Source: Persea americana (Eukaryota > Streptophyta > Magnoliopsida > Laurales > Lauraceae). From it: 64,000 nucleotides of DNA. Shown here piece by piece: positions 1 to 10,799 of the stretch (position 1 is the stretch's first letter; each line of letters begins with the position of its first letter). The stretch lies in assembly GCA_029852735.1 (NCBI GenBank), contig CM056820.1:28641463-28705462 (forward strand), read 5' to 3'. Below the pieces are notes generated by a model, which searched no databases, had not been told where the DNA came from, and worked only from the letters and a program-made list of their open reading frames with translations. Both the position numbers and the translations under genes were made by a program.

Positions 1-572
1 CTCAACTGTGTGGTCATTCTATACATTGGCGAAGGTAAACAAAGTTTCTAGAGGTTTCAACTTCAATAAAAATAATATTAATAAATTGACGTAAGTCTTT
101 TCAGTCAGCAGTATTGCAATTTCTCAGTCAGCAGTATTGCTCTTCAGATTTGCTTTCACATTTCCCTCGTAGCAATTTGTGTCATGAGAAAATTGTATGC
201 CACTATCTATCTGTTTATTTGTATTTTCTTTGGTTGTAATGAGAAAATTGATTCTGATCCATCATCATCAAACACTAATCACATCTGAGCAGCCTGTGTG
301 GGTTCTACGTTTCAACTCAACCAAACTTAAAGCCTTGTTTCTAAGTATACTGAATCCTGTTCTTTCTTCATTTGATGTTCTTTATACTATTGATGCAACT
401 TCCTTAGTGTCATTTAGAAGTACCACTGGTGACGCAGTTTCAAAAAGACTTAAAAATACATTGATAGAGACCGTGTTCTTGTTATTGAATTGTTTGCTTA
501 ATTTGTAAGGACCCCTCCATTGATTAGCATATAATAGTATATGATGCTATATTCTTGATTTTGAACTAACAG

Positions 573-3500
573 ATCTTGCGTTGTGGTTGATGACCGCCTT
601 TTTGTTATTGGTGGTCAAGAAGGTGATTTTATGGCCAAACCTGGATCGCCTATTTTTAAGTGCTCTCGAAGGCATGAGGTGAGTTGGCTGATTTCTTGGT
701 TTTCGTCACATTTATATTCATTAAATGTCTAAATCCATAGTAGTGAGTTTATAGCCCATTAGCTTTTAGGTAGTTCTTAGTACATTTAATTACCTTTTTT
801 GCCCTTTTTGTGGAGCCTTCTATTTTATCTTGCTTCTTGGATTTTACCTTCTTTACCAGAATTACTTCATTACTTGAGTCCCCATGATCAACAAATTCTA
901 AGTTTTATGTAAGATGTTGACTTCCTTCACTGTGTTCCCTTGTAATTATATAGAGAATAATCAAATATAATACATTTTCTCAGCAAGTCTGATACAACTG
1001 ACTTATCCCACTACAAAGTTTAAAGAAATTCCTTGCAGAAATGAGCAAGAAATTATATACAAGAATTCTTTTCTTTTTTTAATCTTTGGTGGATGAGCCA
1101 TTTATATCAAAATTTTGAAACAGATGACTCATATAATTGTGATTTTCAGGGTAAAAGTAGGAGAAAAACATCTCATCCTTCAACAGTTTCCTATAGATTG
1201 TGTCAGGGAGGCTGAAATAAATGCAGAAAATGGGAGTGAGATTAGTTGATATTTTTGAAGGAAACAGATTCCTTCTAATTGCCATCCTTCAAATTTTTTT
1301 AAAAGAACAGTAATTCTATGAAGGTATTGTAAATCGTTTACAGGCGGCGGGAAGTCTAGGACAAAGCATTGAGAGGAATAGAATTTACCAAGTGCACATT
1401 ATATGAGACTTGATTTTTTTCCAGAAATTCCAAGAGGTGATATGTGCCAGATCTATCTTCATTGCTTGTAGGTAAAGCTCAAATTACTTGGGAGTTGTCT
1501 GCGACAATAAATTAATACCATTTATTAAGAATTTCTGCTAAGACATGATAACAGGAAATCTCCAAGTTTTGACCAAGATCAATTATCTTCTATCATCTAT
1601 CAAACCTTATGGCGGGGGTGCCATAGTAGTCAATTCCATTTCGTTTCGGCCAAAATGGCCAGAATTTCTCGTTCCGGTCCTTTGGCTGAAACAAAATGGG
1701 GGTCAAAACATTCCATTTCGAATTCTGATCCATTCCGGCCCATTCAGATCCATTCTGGATGTCCATTCCGATCTATTCCAGTCCATTTTGGTTTGTAGCA
1801 CAATTTTCACAATTTTTTTAATTTTTTGCTCAATATCCATATCAAGAAACATGCATAATTTATATTTTGTTTTTGTTTTTCTATTTTTTACATACATGTA
1901 TATATTTTTTAATTTTTGTGATTCCGAAAAGTTACTCCAAAAAGTTTTGCCGAAATTCCGAAATACTGAAATATTCTGTCTTGGAGGCTAGACCGAAATG
2001 ACGACCAAAATGGAATTGACAACTATGGGGGTGCTCAGGGGCTGGGCCAGCCCACTTTGAGTTGGCTGTGGGCCTTCGGTTTTAGTGCTTGGGTTGGGCC
2101 TGAATCTAAGATTTGGGCCTCTTTAATAATTGGGCCGTGCTTGGATTCAGTGATCATAGGACAGAACCAGGCTAGGTTTCCCCGACCAAGAGATATAGCC
2201 CTATTGGATTTTAGGGTTTCTAGCGATACTAGAGCATTCCTAAACATAGATGTATTACACAATTGTAACTGTCTAAGATATGTTTATTTTTTTTACTACC
2301 GTTTCTACAATTGTATTTGAATTTAAGACTGACTTAGATTTGAATTTAAGATCTGTCATTTTCTATTGTTAGTATTAATCAGGCTTTATCAAGCTTGGAT
2401 GCTCGGACCTGACATGTTTGAGGCCCACTAACACCCCTACTTATAGGAAGAAGTGGTAAAGACTGTTGAAATCAAACTGTAAACCTCACAGTTTTTAAGT
2501 AGTGAGGATCCTCTCAAGATTGTTGCAGATGTTCATTTTGTTGGTAATTTGGGTTCTCTTACAGAGTGCATGATCTACGCATTATGAACACACCTGATAT
2601 TTTATGGAGTAAAGTTTGAATTGTTTCATGTTCATGCCTTTGGGCTTTATGTTATCCTTAACCTTGAAGTGAATGATTGTGGAAAGAGCATTGAAGAGAG
2701 GCAGTGTTCCTTTACATTTACAATTCACACATGGTCCTGCTTTGTGACTTTCTTCTTATAATAAATTTGGATTTGTTATTTTAAATTGTAATTCAATAGT
2801 AGTGACACTTTGGGATCTTAAGTTATCAGGTTGGTTTGCTGTGTTTATTTCCTTTTACATGTTTTCCTCTTTGTGCTCCTCAATAGACTGCAGTTTCCAT
2901 ATTCTCTTCTCCTTTGTTTCAGGTTCAATATGGCGACGTTTACATGCTAGATGATGAGATGAAGTGGAAAACTTTGCCCCCAATGCCAAAGCCCAATTCT
3001 CACATAGAGTTTGCATGGGTTGTCGTCAACAATTCCATTGTCATCGTGGGTGGCACAACTTTAAAGCATCCTGTGACCAAAAAGATGGTTCTGGTTGGAG
3101 AAGTGTTCCGGTTTCGTTTAGATAAAATGGTATCAATCCGTTCCGTTCTATATTCTTTGACTACAATTGCCAGAGAGTGAAATCTATGATTTTATTTTGA
3201 CAGTATTTCTGGTGAGAGGAATTCCTGGGCCTAAGCCTCAGCAAATGCTGGCCTGCAGGGTTCATCTACTGAGACCTGTATGGTCATCCATATTGTTGAC
3301 AGCAAAGAATGATGGATCATGGATGCCCCCAAGGTTTCTCAAACTGAATGATCCTGACCAATTCTTGGCCTGTTTTCTTTAAAACATTTACCAATACTAT
3401 AGTCCTTCTGCGCTATTGCCTGCTCGTAAATGTTGGTTGAATCCCAGACAGAATAGGACCAATGTGATGATTGTCAGGATAAGTGAAACATGAACCACAT

Positions 3501-4697
3501 ATGCACGGAATCTCCTCAGCACACCAAACATTTGGTGACACTCAGGACCCTATAAGTCCTATTTCTCAAATTCCCAATCCCTGTTATTTTCGCCCACCTA
3601 TTGGAGACCACCCATTCTTGTAGGGATGTATGAAAATTGAATGGCATGGAAGCTCAATTGATAACTTGGGCTCTTCAGTTTATGGTAAGCCCATTAAACA
3701 CAAATAAATTCCATCTTCATTCTATCCTTCTTTGATACCAGCTGTGTGACAGACTCAAAACTGGGAGTCGAATTTGATGATAGATGAGCAGTTTTAAATT
3801 ATTTAAAAAGCCACTTAGACTCTGTCAGCATGGCATTTGACTGTGTCTTTTGAACTAAATGCAGACTTGGAGGTTCAGCTTCATGCCTAGAATTATTCAG
3901 CCTTTTGCCTCGTGCTACAAACAGAAACTTTGCCTCCACATTTATCTGTACCAATAGATATCGAAGGAATTGAGCACTTCCTAAGCGAATATACTGATAT
4001 TTATTATAGAGATAGAACTAAGTTGCTTTAAAGTTGTATGTCATGTACTTGTCTATCTGCATTGCTATGCACTTTCCTAGTAGGCGTTGGGGCCCATTTA
4101 GAAGCTAGGACCTGATTTTTTTTTTTTTTTATCGGTAACAATTACTTTCATTGAAACGAGAAGAGATTACAGAGTAAGAGAAAAGGGAAAATGAAACAAT
4201 GGGAGGAAAGTATTTCTAATGCTACTAGAATGCAGACTGCTCATCATCTCACAAAGGCATTTCATTGATCTCTCAACCTGTTTCAAATGAATAGAAAAAG
4301 TGAAATTTATCTGGGAATCTGAATGAAAATTTTGAAGAGAAAGTTGTTGGAAATAAAGGAAGGATAAATTACCATGTGATGGGAATGCGGACTGGCATTG
4401 CAGGTAGTGTAAGAATTGTTCTTCCCATGGTTTCCTAGCAGGCCCTTTGTTAGTGAAATTTCTCTTTCAAGACTTCTGCCAAATGCAAGTATGACAATCA
4501 CTCTTACATGTCAGTGCATGTTTGTTATACAGGAATGGTCAGTTATTGGGAGGATGCCTTGCCGTGTCAAAACTACTCTAGTGGGATTCTGGGAAGGATG
4601 GCTCTACTTTACGTCAGGACAGCGTGACAGAGGACCAGATGATCCTTCACCCAGGCAAGTCATTGGAAATATGTGGCGAACTAAGTTGAAATTTTGA
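573..4697 (+). CDS. Kelch-repeat protein, 3' end (At3g27220-like), partial
   Basis: Three exons encode the C-terminal part of a kelch/galactose-oxidase-like protein: 573-678, 2923-3129 and 4533-4697 (TGA). Each border has GT/AG sites and the phases agree. Exon 573-678 starts one base into a split codon, probably Arg, and contains the kelch signature VIGGQEGDF. Exon 2923-3129 carries VYMLDDEMKW, LPPMPKPNSHIE and IVIVGGTT. The last exon carries SVIGRMP, GFWEGWLYFTSGQRDRG and the terminal MWRTKLKF. From memory, this order and the end match the Arabidopsis At3g27220 family of about 420 residues, so only about 160 residues are here and the 5' exons lie to the left. Bases 1-34 end in a possible GT donor of the right phase, but the peptide does not resemble the conserved GGPHR segment, so I do not include it. 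The two introns are 2.2 and 1.4 kb and hold MITE and LINE debris. The molecular function of this family is poorly known. Confidence 0.88.
1607..2439. mobile_element. Possible hAT-like MITE, host of a nested MITE
   Basis: In the kelch intron, the right edge ends in CACCCCTA (2432-2439) and the left edge, before the nested element, reads about TATGGCGGGGGTG. This resembles the TAGGGGTG-type ends of plant hAT MITEs. CTTAT lies just outside both ends, a possible partial TSD. The interior (2029-2439) is rich in GGGCC/GGCCC motifs. The TIR match is weak and the element is diverged, so the borders are tentative. Confidence 0.35.
1621..2028. mobile_element. MITE nested in the kelch intron, GGGTG TSD
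   Basis: Terminal inverted repeats are visible. The left end begins CCATAGTAGTCAATTCCATT, and the right end, read on the minus strand, begins CCATAGTTGTCAATTCCATT. GGGTG directly precedes the left end (1616-1620) and follows the right end (2029-2033); it could be GGGGGTG if the ends are trimmed by two bases. The AT-rich interior has no coding capacity, and the left part repeats CCATTC-type words. The superfamily is uncertain: the TSD is 5-7 bp. The element appears to have landed a few bases inside the end of an older MITE. Confidence 0.65.
4116..4260 (-). mobile_element. LINE 3' end relic in the kelch intron
   Basis: A poly-T run (about 4118-4131) is followed by a sequence that, on the minus strand, ends in ...TTTCAATGAAAGTAATTGTTACCGATAAA before the poly-A. 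This is the usual look of a plant L1-type 3' UTR and resembles the 3' end of the LINE at 50829. No coding sequence is attached, and the right border is not defined. Confidence 0.35.
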
Positions 4698-5597
4698 TCC
4701 TTATTTGGTAGCTGGATTGTGTTCATTTGAAGTATGTTATTATTATTATAATTAATTCTTTTTTGACATAAGCAGCAGGCTTCAGATTTTGTTTTTGAAA
4801 TTGAAAGGATTATAAAATGTGTCTAATAAAATCTAGTAAGATGAGCTTTCCTTCTTGCCAGTGTGAAGTCCATGTTAAAATGGCATCTGTGGCATTGTAA
4901 AATCTCCAAAATATCAGCCCCATTTTGTGATTCTAGTTTGTGGTTTGGCCAATGTGAGAGAACTTAGATTTTGATGGATCATGACTTGTGTGATGCGCTG
5001 ATGGGCCACCAAACAGTTGTGCCAGATGGTTTGGCAAATTCCAGAATGTTGATTTGATGGACCCACTGTGATAGAAGATTACACAAACATCTTCCTGATT
5101 GGCTTGGATGATGAAAGCCTAGGATACCAATGTTTTTCCACATTCTCTGTTTCTCTTTCATGTGAAATACTTTATTCTTGTTCTAATCCTAGCTACAGGC
5201 TGAGAAGATGAAGTCCCCGGATCTTCCTACTTGAAGAATTTGTGGGGCATACTGCATCCACGGTGGTGACCCTCAGATCAATGGAAGTCTGGATACATAG
5301 GCCCACTTGTGCAGAATGGCTCATCAATTGGGCTGATGGTTCTAGACACTAGACACAACTTAATGCATCAACTATGTCCAAAAATATTCCATCAATGTAT
5401 TACGTAAAGACCAAATGGTGAGACAGACGAGCGACTTGAACTCTTCAGTCTTTCCAGCAGCCATACATGGACCATAGGGTCCATTGTTTCATCAGTTTCA
5501 CGCCACCAGAGGGCCTCAAGATTTGTGTGAGGTCGCAACTGGGCCAACCAACAGTACCTGACTAGAGGCAGGGCCCTAAATGATGCCTCAAATGATG

Positions 5598-5641
<44 letters not shown>

Positions 5642-7999
5642 CTTGATTCAAATTTGATGCAGCCTTTTCAATATGGAAAAAAAAAAAGAAGGTTAAATTT
5701 GAGTTAGTGAGTTATGATTAGCTTATATTATAAAAATACCCACATATATTATCAAACCATATCAACATATATTATTAAAAAAAGAAAAAAAGACAAAACC
5801 AAATCAGTAAACCCTTAAAGAAGATTGCTTTAGAAATAATTAAAAAAAAAAGTAGGTAAAGAGAGGCAATCTATGAGAGACACAGAGAGAGTGAGAGGGT
5901 TAAGAGTACCTAAGATGGAAAAGCGCTGGTGCGGATTGAATTTTTAGTAAAGACGTTTTAATATGGCAAGGGAAACATTAATGTATAGGAGAAATGTTCA
6001 TTTAAAGAACCTCACTGGTGAGGTTGCATGGAGGTTGAAATTTATTGGGATTTAAAAAGACACGGCAAAAAGAAAAAGAAGAATGCGAGTTGCTTTAATA
6101 CCTTTTTGGAATGTGAAGAAATGACTTTAGTGAAATGTAATACTAATTACTACGATGGGCCTTATTTTTTTAGGAGTTAAAAAGCTATGATATTTACTTT
6201 AATACTGTTTTAGAATGTGAAAGAATGACTTTAATAGAATGTGATATTATGGGGCCTTATTTTTTTAAAGCCTAAAGCAAGGGCTTTTCTTGCCTTAGTC
6301 GAGCCACCCCTAAGAGGAGCAAATGTTCCAATTTGGTTGAGTACCATAGGATACCAATATGGGCCCCACCCAAACTCACTTATAAAACATTTCAGCAATG
6401 TCAAAACGAAATCAATCTGGAAGTTAAAAAGGACCATGATCATGCCAAACCCTCCTGAGATCTTAATTAACCGGTTGGGTGGGCCGTTTAGAGTGCAATT
6501 AGTTGAGTTGGTGGGTTGTGCCCGTCTCACACAGTGATTCATCTGCATATCACCAGCCACTCCACATTTCTTTTAACCCCGTTCTATGGTATGCACAATT
6601 CCCTCTAAATGTGGCATCTTAAGATGTTTCTATAGCCAAGTAGCATGGAAGACCTGGGGCCCTATCTGGAGCTTTGTGAACCAAGTGCACAAAAATCGCG
6701 CTCATTACAAAAACCATTTGCAAGTGTAACAGAGTCGGTAAACTGAGTGCAGGCTACCAAGTTCGGAGGATTCAAATGGTAAAAAGACACTCTTTGACCT
6801 GGATTTCAAGAAAAAGGATTTCTTCTCTGAAACCCAAGTTTTGTCCATCAAACTGTGTTCATGTATTTCGAGAGGCAGGTGGATCTCTCACAATAAGACA
6901 GGGTTGGACCAGTACCCGTGCCTGATCATAGTTTTAATCATTGCACCAACTTCGCAGCATAATAATTCTTCCACGGCCATTAAACTGCAGGCAGAACTAC
7001 AAAGCAGCAATGCTAAACACAAAGGTGGGGGCCACCTTTCGAAAATCCAAACCATTTATCAGCTCAAACACTGACTGTATTCTCTCTATCTGAATTCTCA
7101 AAGTCAATTTCAGCAGCCAACTTTTAGACTGATGACTTATTTTTACACACGAGGGACTCCTTCCCTTCATATCTAGAAAGAAGAGAAATTGATCATGTGT
7201 TCAAGATTTGCTCAAACTAAAGGTGGGCATCTTACTGATTTGAGTAATAATTTATATATTGATCCCTACAATAGGTGCTGATATGTATATACAAGCGGGT
7301 TGGGTTTTTGAATGGTGAGCCCGTAGCTAGGACGCTGCGTTCTAGTTCTGCCCTTGAATTCCAGAGTTCACAAAGCAAAAACACACCCAGACCATTTATG
7401 CATCCCTACATCATAAAAAATAGCATGCCAATTGGGGGGATTTTGAAACAACATCTATATACACAAGGTATCACGATACGTGTTCATTACCACAGTAAAA
7501 CAATCAGCATTCACTTCAATGGGTACACACGGGAGGAACTGTAAGACTTGGATACATTTGCCATGTTACATTCAGTAATGGCATCAAAAGTTGTGTCCAT
7601 CGCCAAGCCGGTGCACCACTCTAATTGCAAGTAATCTGATCATAATATATCTACAAAATTGATGATAATAAGTCAAGTCACTAACATATTAAGAGGCATT
7701 AAAATGAGGAATAGTTCAGATACCCATAGAGGTACAAAGTAAATCCAAAGAGGAAACTAGTTGTGCTTGGAGATTTTTATTATAGTTGAGCAGTGAGTGA
7801 TAAATAGCATGAACATTTTATTTTATCAGTACTAAATATAAAATATATATATATATATATATATAGATGTGATGATTCAATAACACAAGAAAAATGACAT
7901 GTTCCTCCAATCCCTCACCATATTTACTTAACCTTGAAGGCCTTGTCAGGACAAAAGCAAGACTGCGGATGCAACAACATACACATTCCAAAAAAACAA
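4698..7999. other. Intergenic: microsatellite, tandem duplication, no gene seen
   Basis: This stretch lies downstream of the kelch gene. It holds a (CT)n microsatellite at about 5600-5640, AT-rich DNA and an imperfect tandem duplication of about 104 bp (units starting near 6089 and 6193, sharing CTTTAATA, GAATGTGAAGAATGAC and GGGCCTTATTTTTTT). A (TA)n run lies at about 7843-7864. Short ORFs here look like chance readings; no conserved protein was recognised. Confidence 0.6.
5600..5640. repeat. (CT)n microsatellite
   Basis: An uninterrupted CT dinucleotide run of about 20 repeats lies in the intergenic DNA after the kelch gene. Confidence 0.95.
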
Positions 8000-8002
8000 T
8001 TA

Positions 8003-10796
8003 GGGTACGTTTGTGTAGAGGCAACTTCCATGGAAAGATGAAATCGCCACATCACCAATTCTATGGTTTTTAAATACAAGTTAGAAATTAATGTTCGGTC
8101 TCCTCAATGAATAAGTGCTAATGTTGTTTGGTGCAGCTGCGGATTTCTTTAGTAAAACTATTGTTTAGTGAAAACTATTAGGTGGGTGGGTTGGTATGGG
8201 TGAGTGGGCGGGTGGGGTTGGGAGGGGAGGGAGAAGAAAGAAAGTGCCTGGGTGGAGTGGGGGTGGGAGTGAGGAAATGGGGGGTTAGATTTCCGTGGAA
8301 ATGGACTTCTCATACTGTAATATCTTGAGTTACCTGGGCCCAGGATTAGTTGGCCCAGGTAGGACCTTAGTTGTTTAGTTACTATAGAAGTTGTAGTATC
8401 TCACATGAATTGTTTTTGGAAAGAGGAGGAGTTGTATAACAACTCTAAATTAGAAATATAAGAGCAGGATTAGGACTCTACCCCTCCTTGTATATTTAAA
8501 GAAACCAACGACCCTTAGATGGTATTCTATTTTTCTTCCTTTGGAGACATTCTGAGAGAGAGAGAGAGTCTTGTGTGCTGGAATTCAGGAGAAGAAGAGG
8601 AAGAAGGCAATCAGAAGAGAAACGATCAACGAATGTCCTATACGCGTCCACACATTGCAAAGGCAACGATCCCTTATCAAAGGTGAGTGGATCTTCCTAA
8701 TTAACTAATGGACTGGTCAAGATGATTGATAATGGCATGTGATTCAATTATTCTGTATTGCTATGTATATAGTGATTCTCTGTAACCAGGGAGTAGGCAT
8801 AAAATCTATTTTGAATCAGAGGAAACATGATATATGGCTACTAGAATGATATGATTGATAATGGTAGGCAATCTAGGGAAATCCATCAAATAGACAGTAG
8901 TTTGGTGGAACTCAGAAGCATGTCGTCATAGGACATAAATCTGTTTTGGGGATTGTGAGGCCTCCTGGCCCACTGTTTGGTTGATCTGAACCATGGAGCA
9001 GGGGGTACACTCCTACTCGACCAAGGAGGTCATGGACCCAAGGGAGGTGGGCCCCGTTTGGGCCACCATCTATTTGATTTGTATAGCAGAGGCGTTATTT
9101 TGATGAAAACAGAATAGTTGGTCGACATCCATACTGGGACCCACTACTAGGCCTGATCTGGGATCAAGACCCCACATCTTAAAGGGGACCCCTAGGCGAC
9201 CTTGGAGGACAAGGCATCTGGGTTTTGGACCATTGGGTCCCACTGTCCAATAGACTTAAAGAGTCCCAGGCGTGAATAGGTTGAAAACAGAGCATATTGT
9301 CGACATGGGTTGTGGGACTCATCAGTGGGCCTGATCAAAGATCAGAACCCCACATCTTAAAGGGGGCCCCTGGGCGACCCCAGTACTGCTGGACCCAAGG
9401 GAAGTGGGACCCATCTAGTGGACCATCTTAGGATCATGTTATCCACTACGTGACTCACCTTTTCAAAGTTCTGTGAAACTTATTGGACTTGTGGGCTACA
9501 AGGTATAATCTGATGATGAATCCAATTCAGTAGAATGAAAGTTTAACCATGGGCGATGATGTAGCCAAGATTGATGTTGGATTAGATCTAGTGGGACCCA
9601 CTGGATGATATATGGGAATGCCTTCAGGCGTGGACAAACTAGTGTTCTAGTTTCTGTTCGTTTGGGTGTGGATGTGACACCTGTAATGGGGTTTAGCCCT
9701 AGATTTCGTAGGTGATGATGATCTTATAAATTTTACATACAGATAACTTAAAGATTAGATGATTAATTGATTGTGATTAAGTGATTGTGACCTATTAACT
9801 GTGATTAATCATATGCACTATGATTAATTAATGTTATGTTTTATAATGTGGGCCAACTATACACCAATCAATGCCAATTATGATTTTGAGTGAGGCAACA
9901 CCCAATGAATTGGGTAGGGGTTGGATCCACAGTACTGATGGTGTAAATTATTAATGATAATGAATTCTGGTTGCTATTTGATTACAAGATATTATTGTGC
10001 ACTGGATCCCATACGTGGGATGTTGGACCTAATGTCCGGGCCGTTATAGCAGCTGGTCCTTGTAGACGTATCTAATAAGACAGGGCTATGGTGGCCGGTA
10101 TACATATATACGATAAGCGTTGGAGGCGTGGTAATGTGCATGGGCAAGAATATGTTTTATGAATGTACTTTTAATGGTACTTGATTTATGTATTCAAATT
10201 GTTGTCTATGCGATATTATGTTTTATGCTGTCTGTGTAATTAGGAAAATTCATTCACCAGTAATACTGATGTTGTGTTGCCCCTTCAAGTAATCACGTTG
10301 CGGGTGGGGCAAAGCAGAATGGCGTTCAGCAAGTAAATTTTGGCATGCGTGGCTGACGGGAGAGAACGAGAAATATTCAATTAGTTGATAAAGGGATTAT
10401 CCCTTGTTTAGGAATTTTATTATATGTTTTAAGACATCTTGAACTGACTTAGAATATGGAATTTGGTTTACTCAGAGATATTTGATATTGTTCGACATTC
10501 ATAATTTAATTAAAGTTATATTTTGATCTAAATGCCTAATCCCTTGTGGGAGTCATTTGATGAATGTATGGTAAATATTTACTAAATAATCACGATCCAG
10601 AGTCCGACAGGGCCCCGAAATTTGGGTTGTGACACATACCCCGCCATAGGAAGTCCATTTCCATGCGTAGGAAGGAAAAAGCTAACATGGCGAAAAAGCA
10701 ATTCCACAGAAAATTGCCGCACCAAACACATGAAAAATAAGTTTTCCGTAGAAAACCACATCCTTTTCCGCAGAAATGGGCTACACAAACGTACCC
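8003..10796. mobile_element. Tourist-like (PIF/Harbinger) MITE split by a solo LTR
   Basis: The 16-bp ends are a perfect inverted pair: GGGTACGTTTGTGTAG at 8003-8018 and its complement at 10781-10796. Both are flanked by TTA (8000-8002 and 10797-10799), the TSD typical of PIF/Harbinger elements. Removing the nested LTR and one copy of its TSD leaves about 470 bp. The inner sequences on either side of the LTR are also inverted repeats (ATGGACTTC-type words at about 8301 and 10650), so the original element was near-palindromic. There is no coding capacity. Confidence 0.85.
8316..10634 (+). mobile_element. Solo LTR, probable Ty3/gypsy, TSD CATAC
   Basis: The 2,319-bp segment begins TGTAATATC and ends GGGTTGTGACA, so it has TG...CA termini. 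CATAC is present immediately outside both ends (8311-8315 and 10635-10639). No internal domain or second LTR exists, which marks it as a solo LTR left by LTR-LTR recombination. A TATA-like TATATTTAAAG lies near 8491, followed by a GA-rich stretch at about 8550, consistent with a plus-strand promoter and leader. A partial internal repeat includes CCCCACATCTTAAAGGGG near 9169 and again near 9348. Assignment to Ty3/gypsy rests on LTR length and end sequence only. Confidence 0.85.
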
Positions 10797-10799
10797 TTA

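Noticed and set aside
3167..3382. 71-residue ORF just after kelch exon 2923-3129
   Set aside because: Lies in the intron after a good GT donor and shows no kelch residues; the family sequence continues at 4533.
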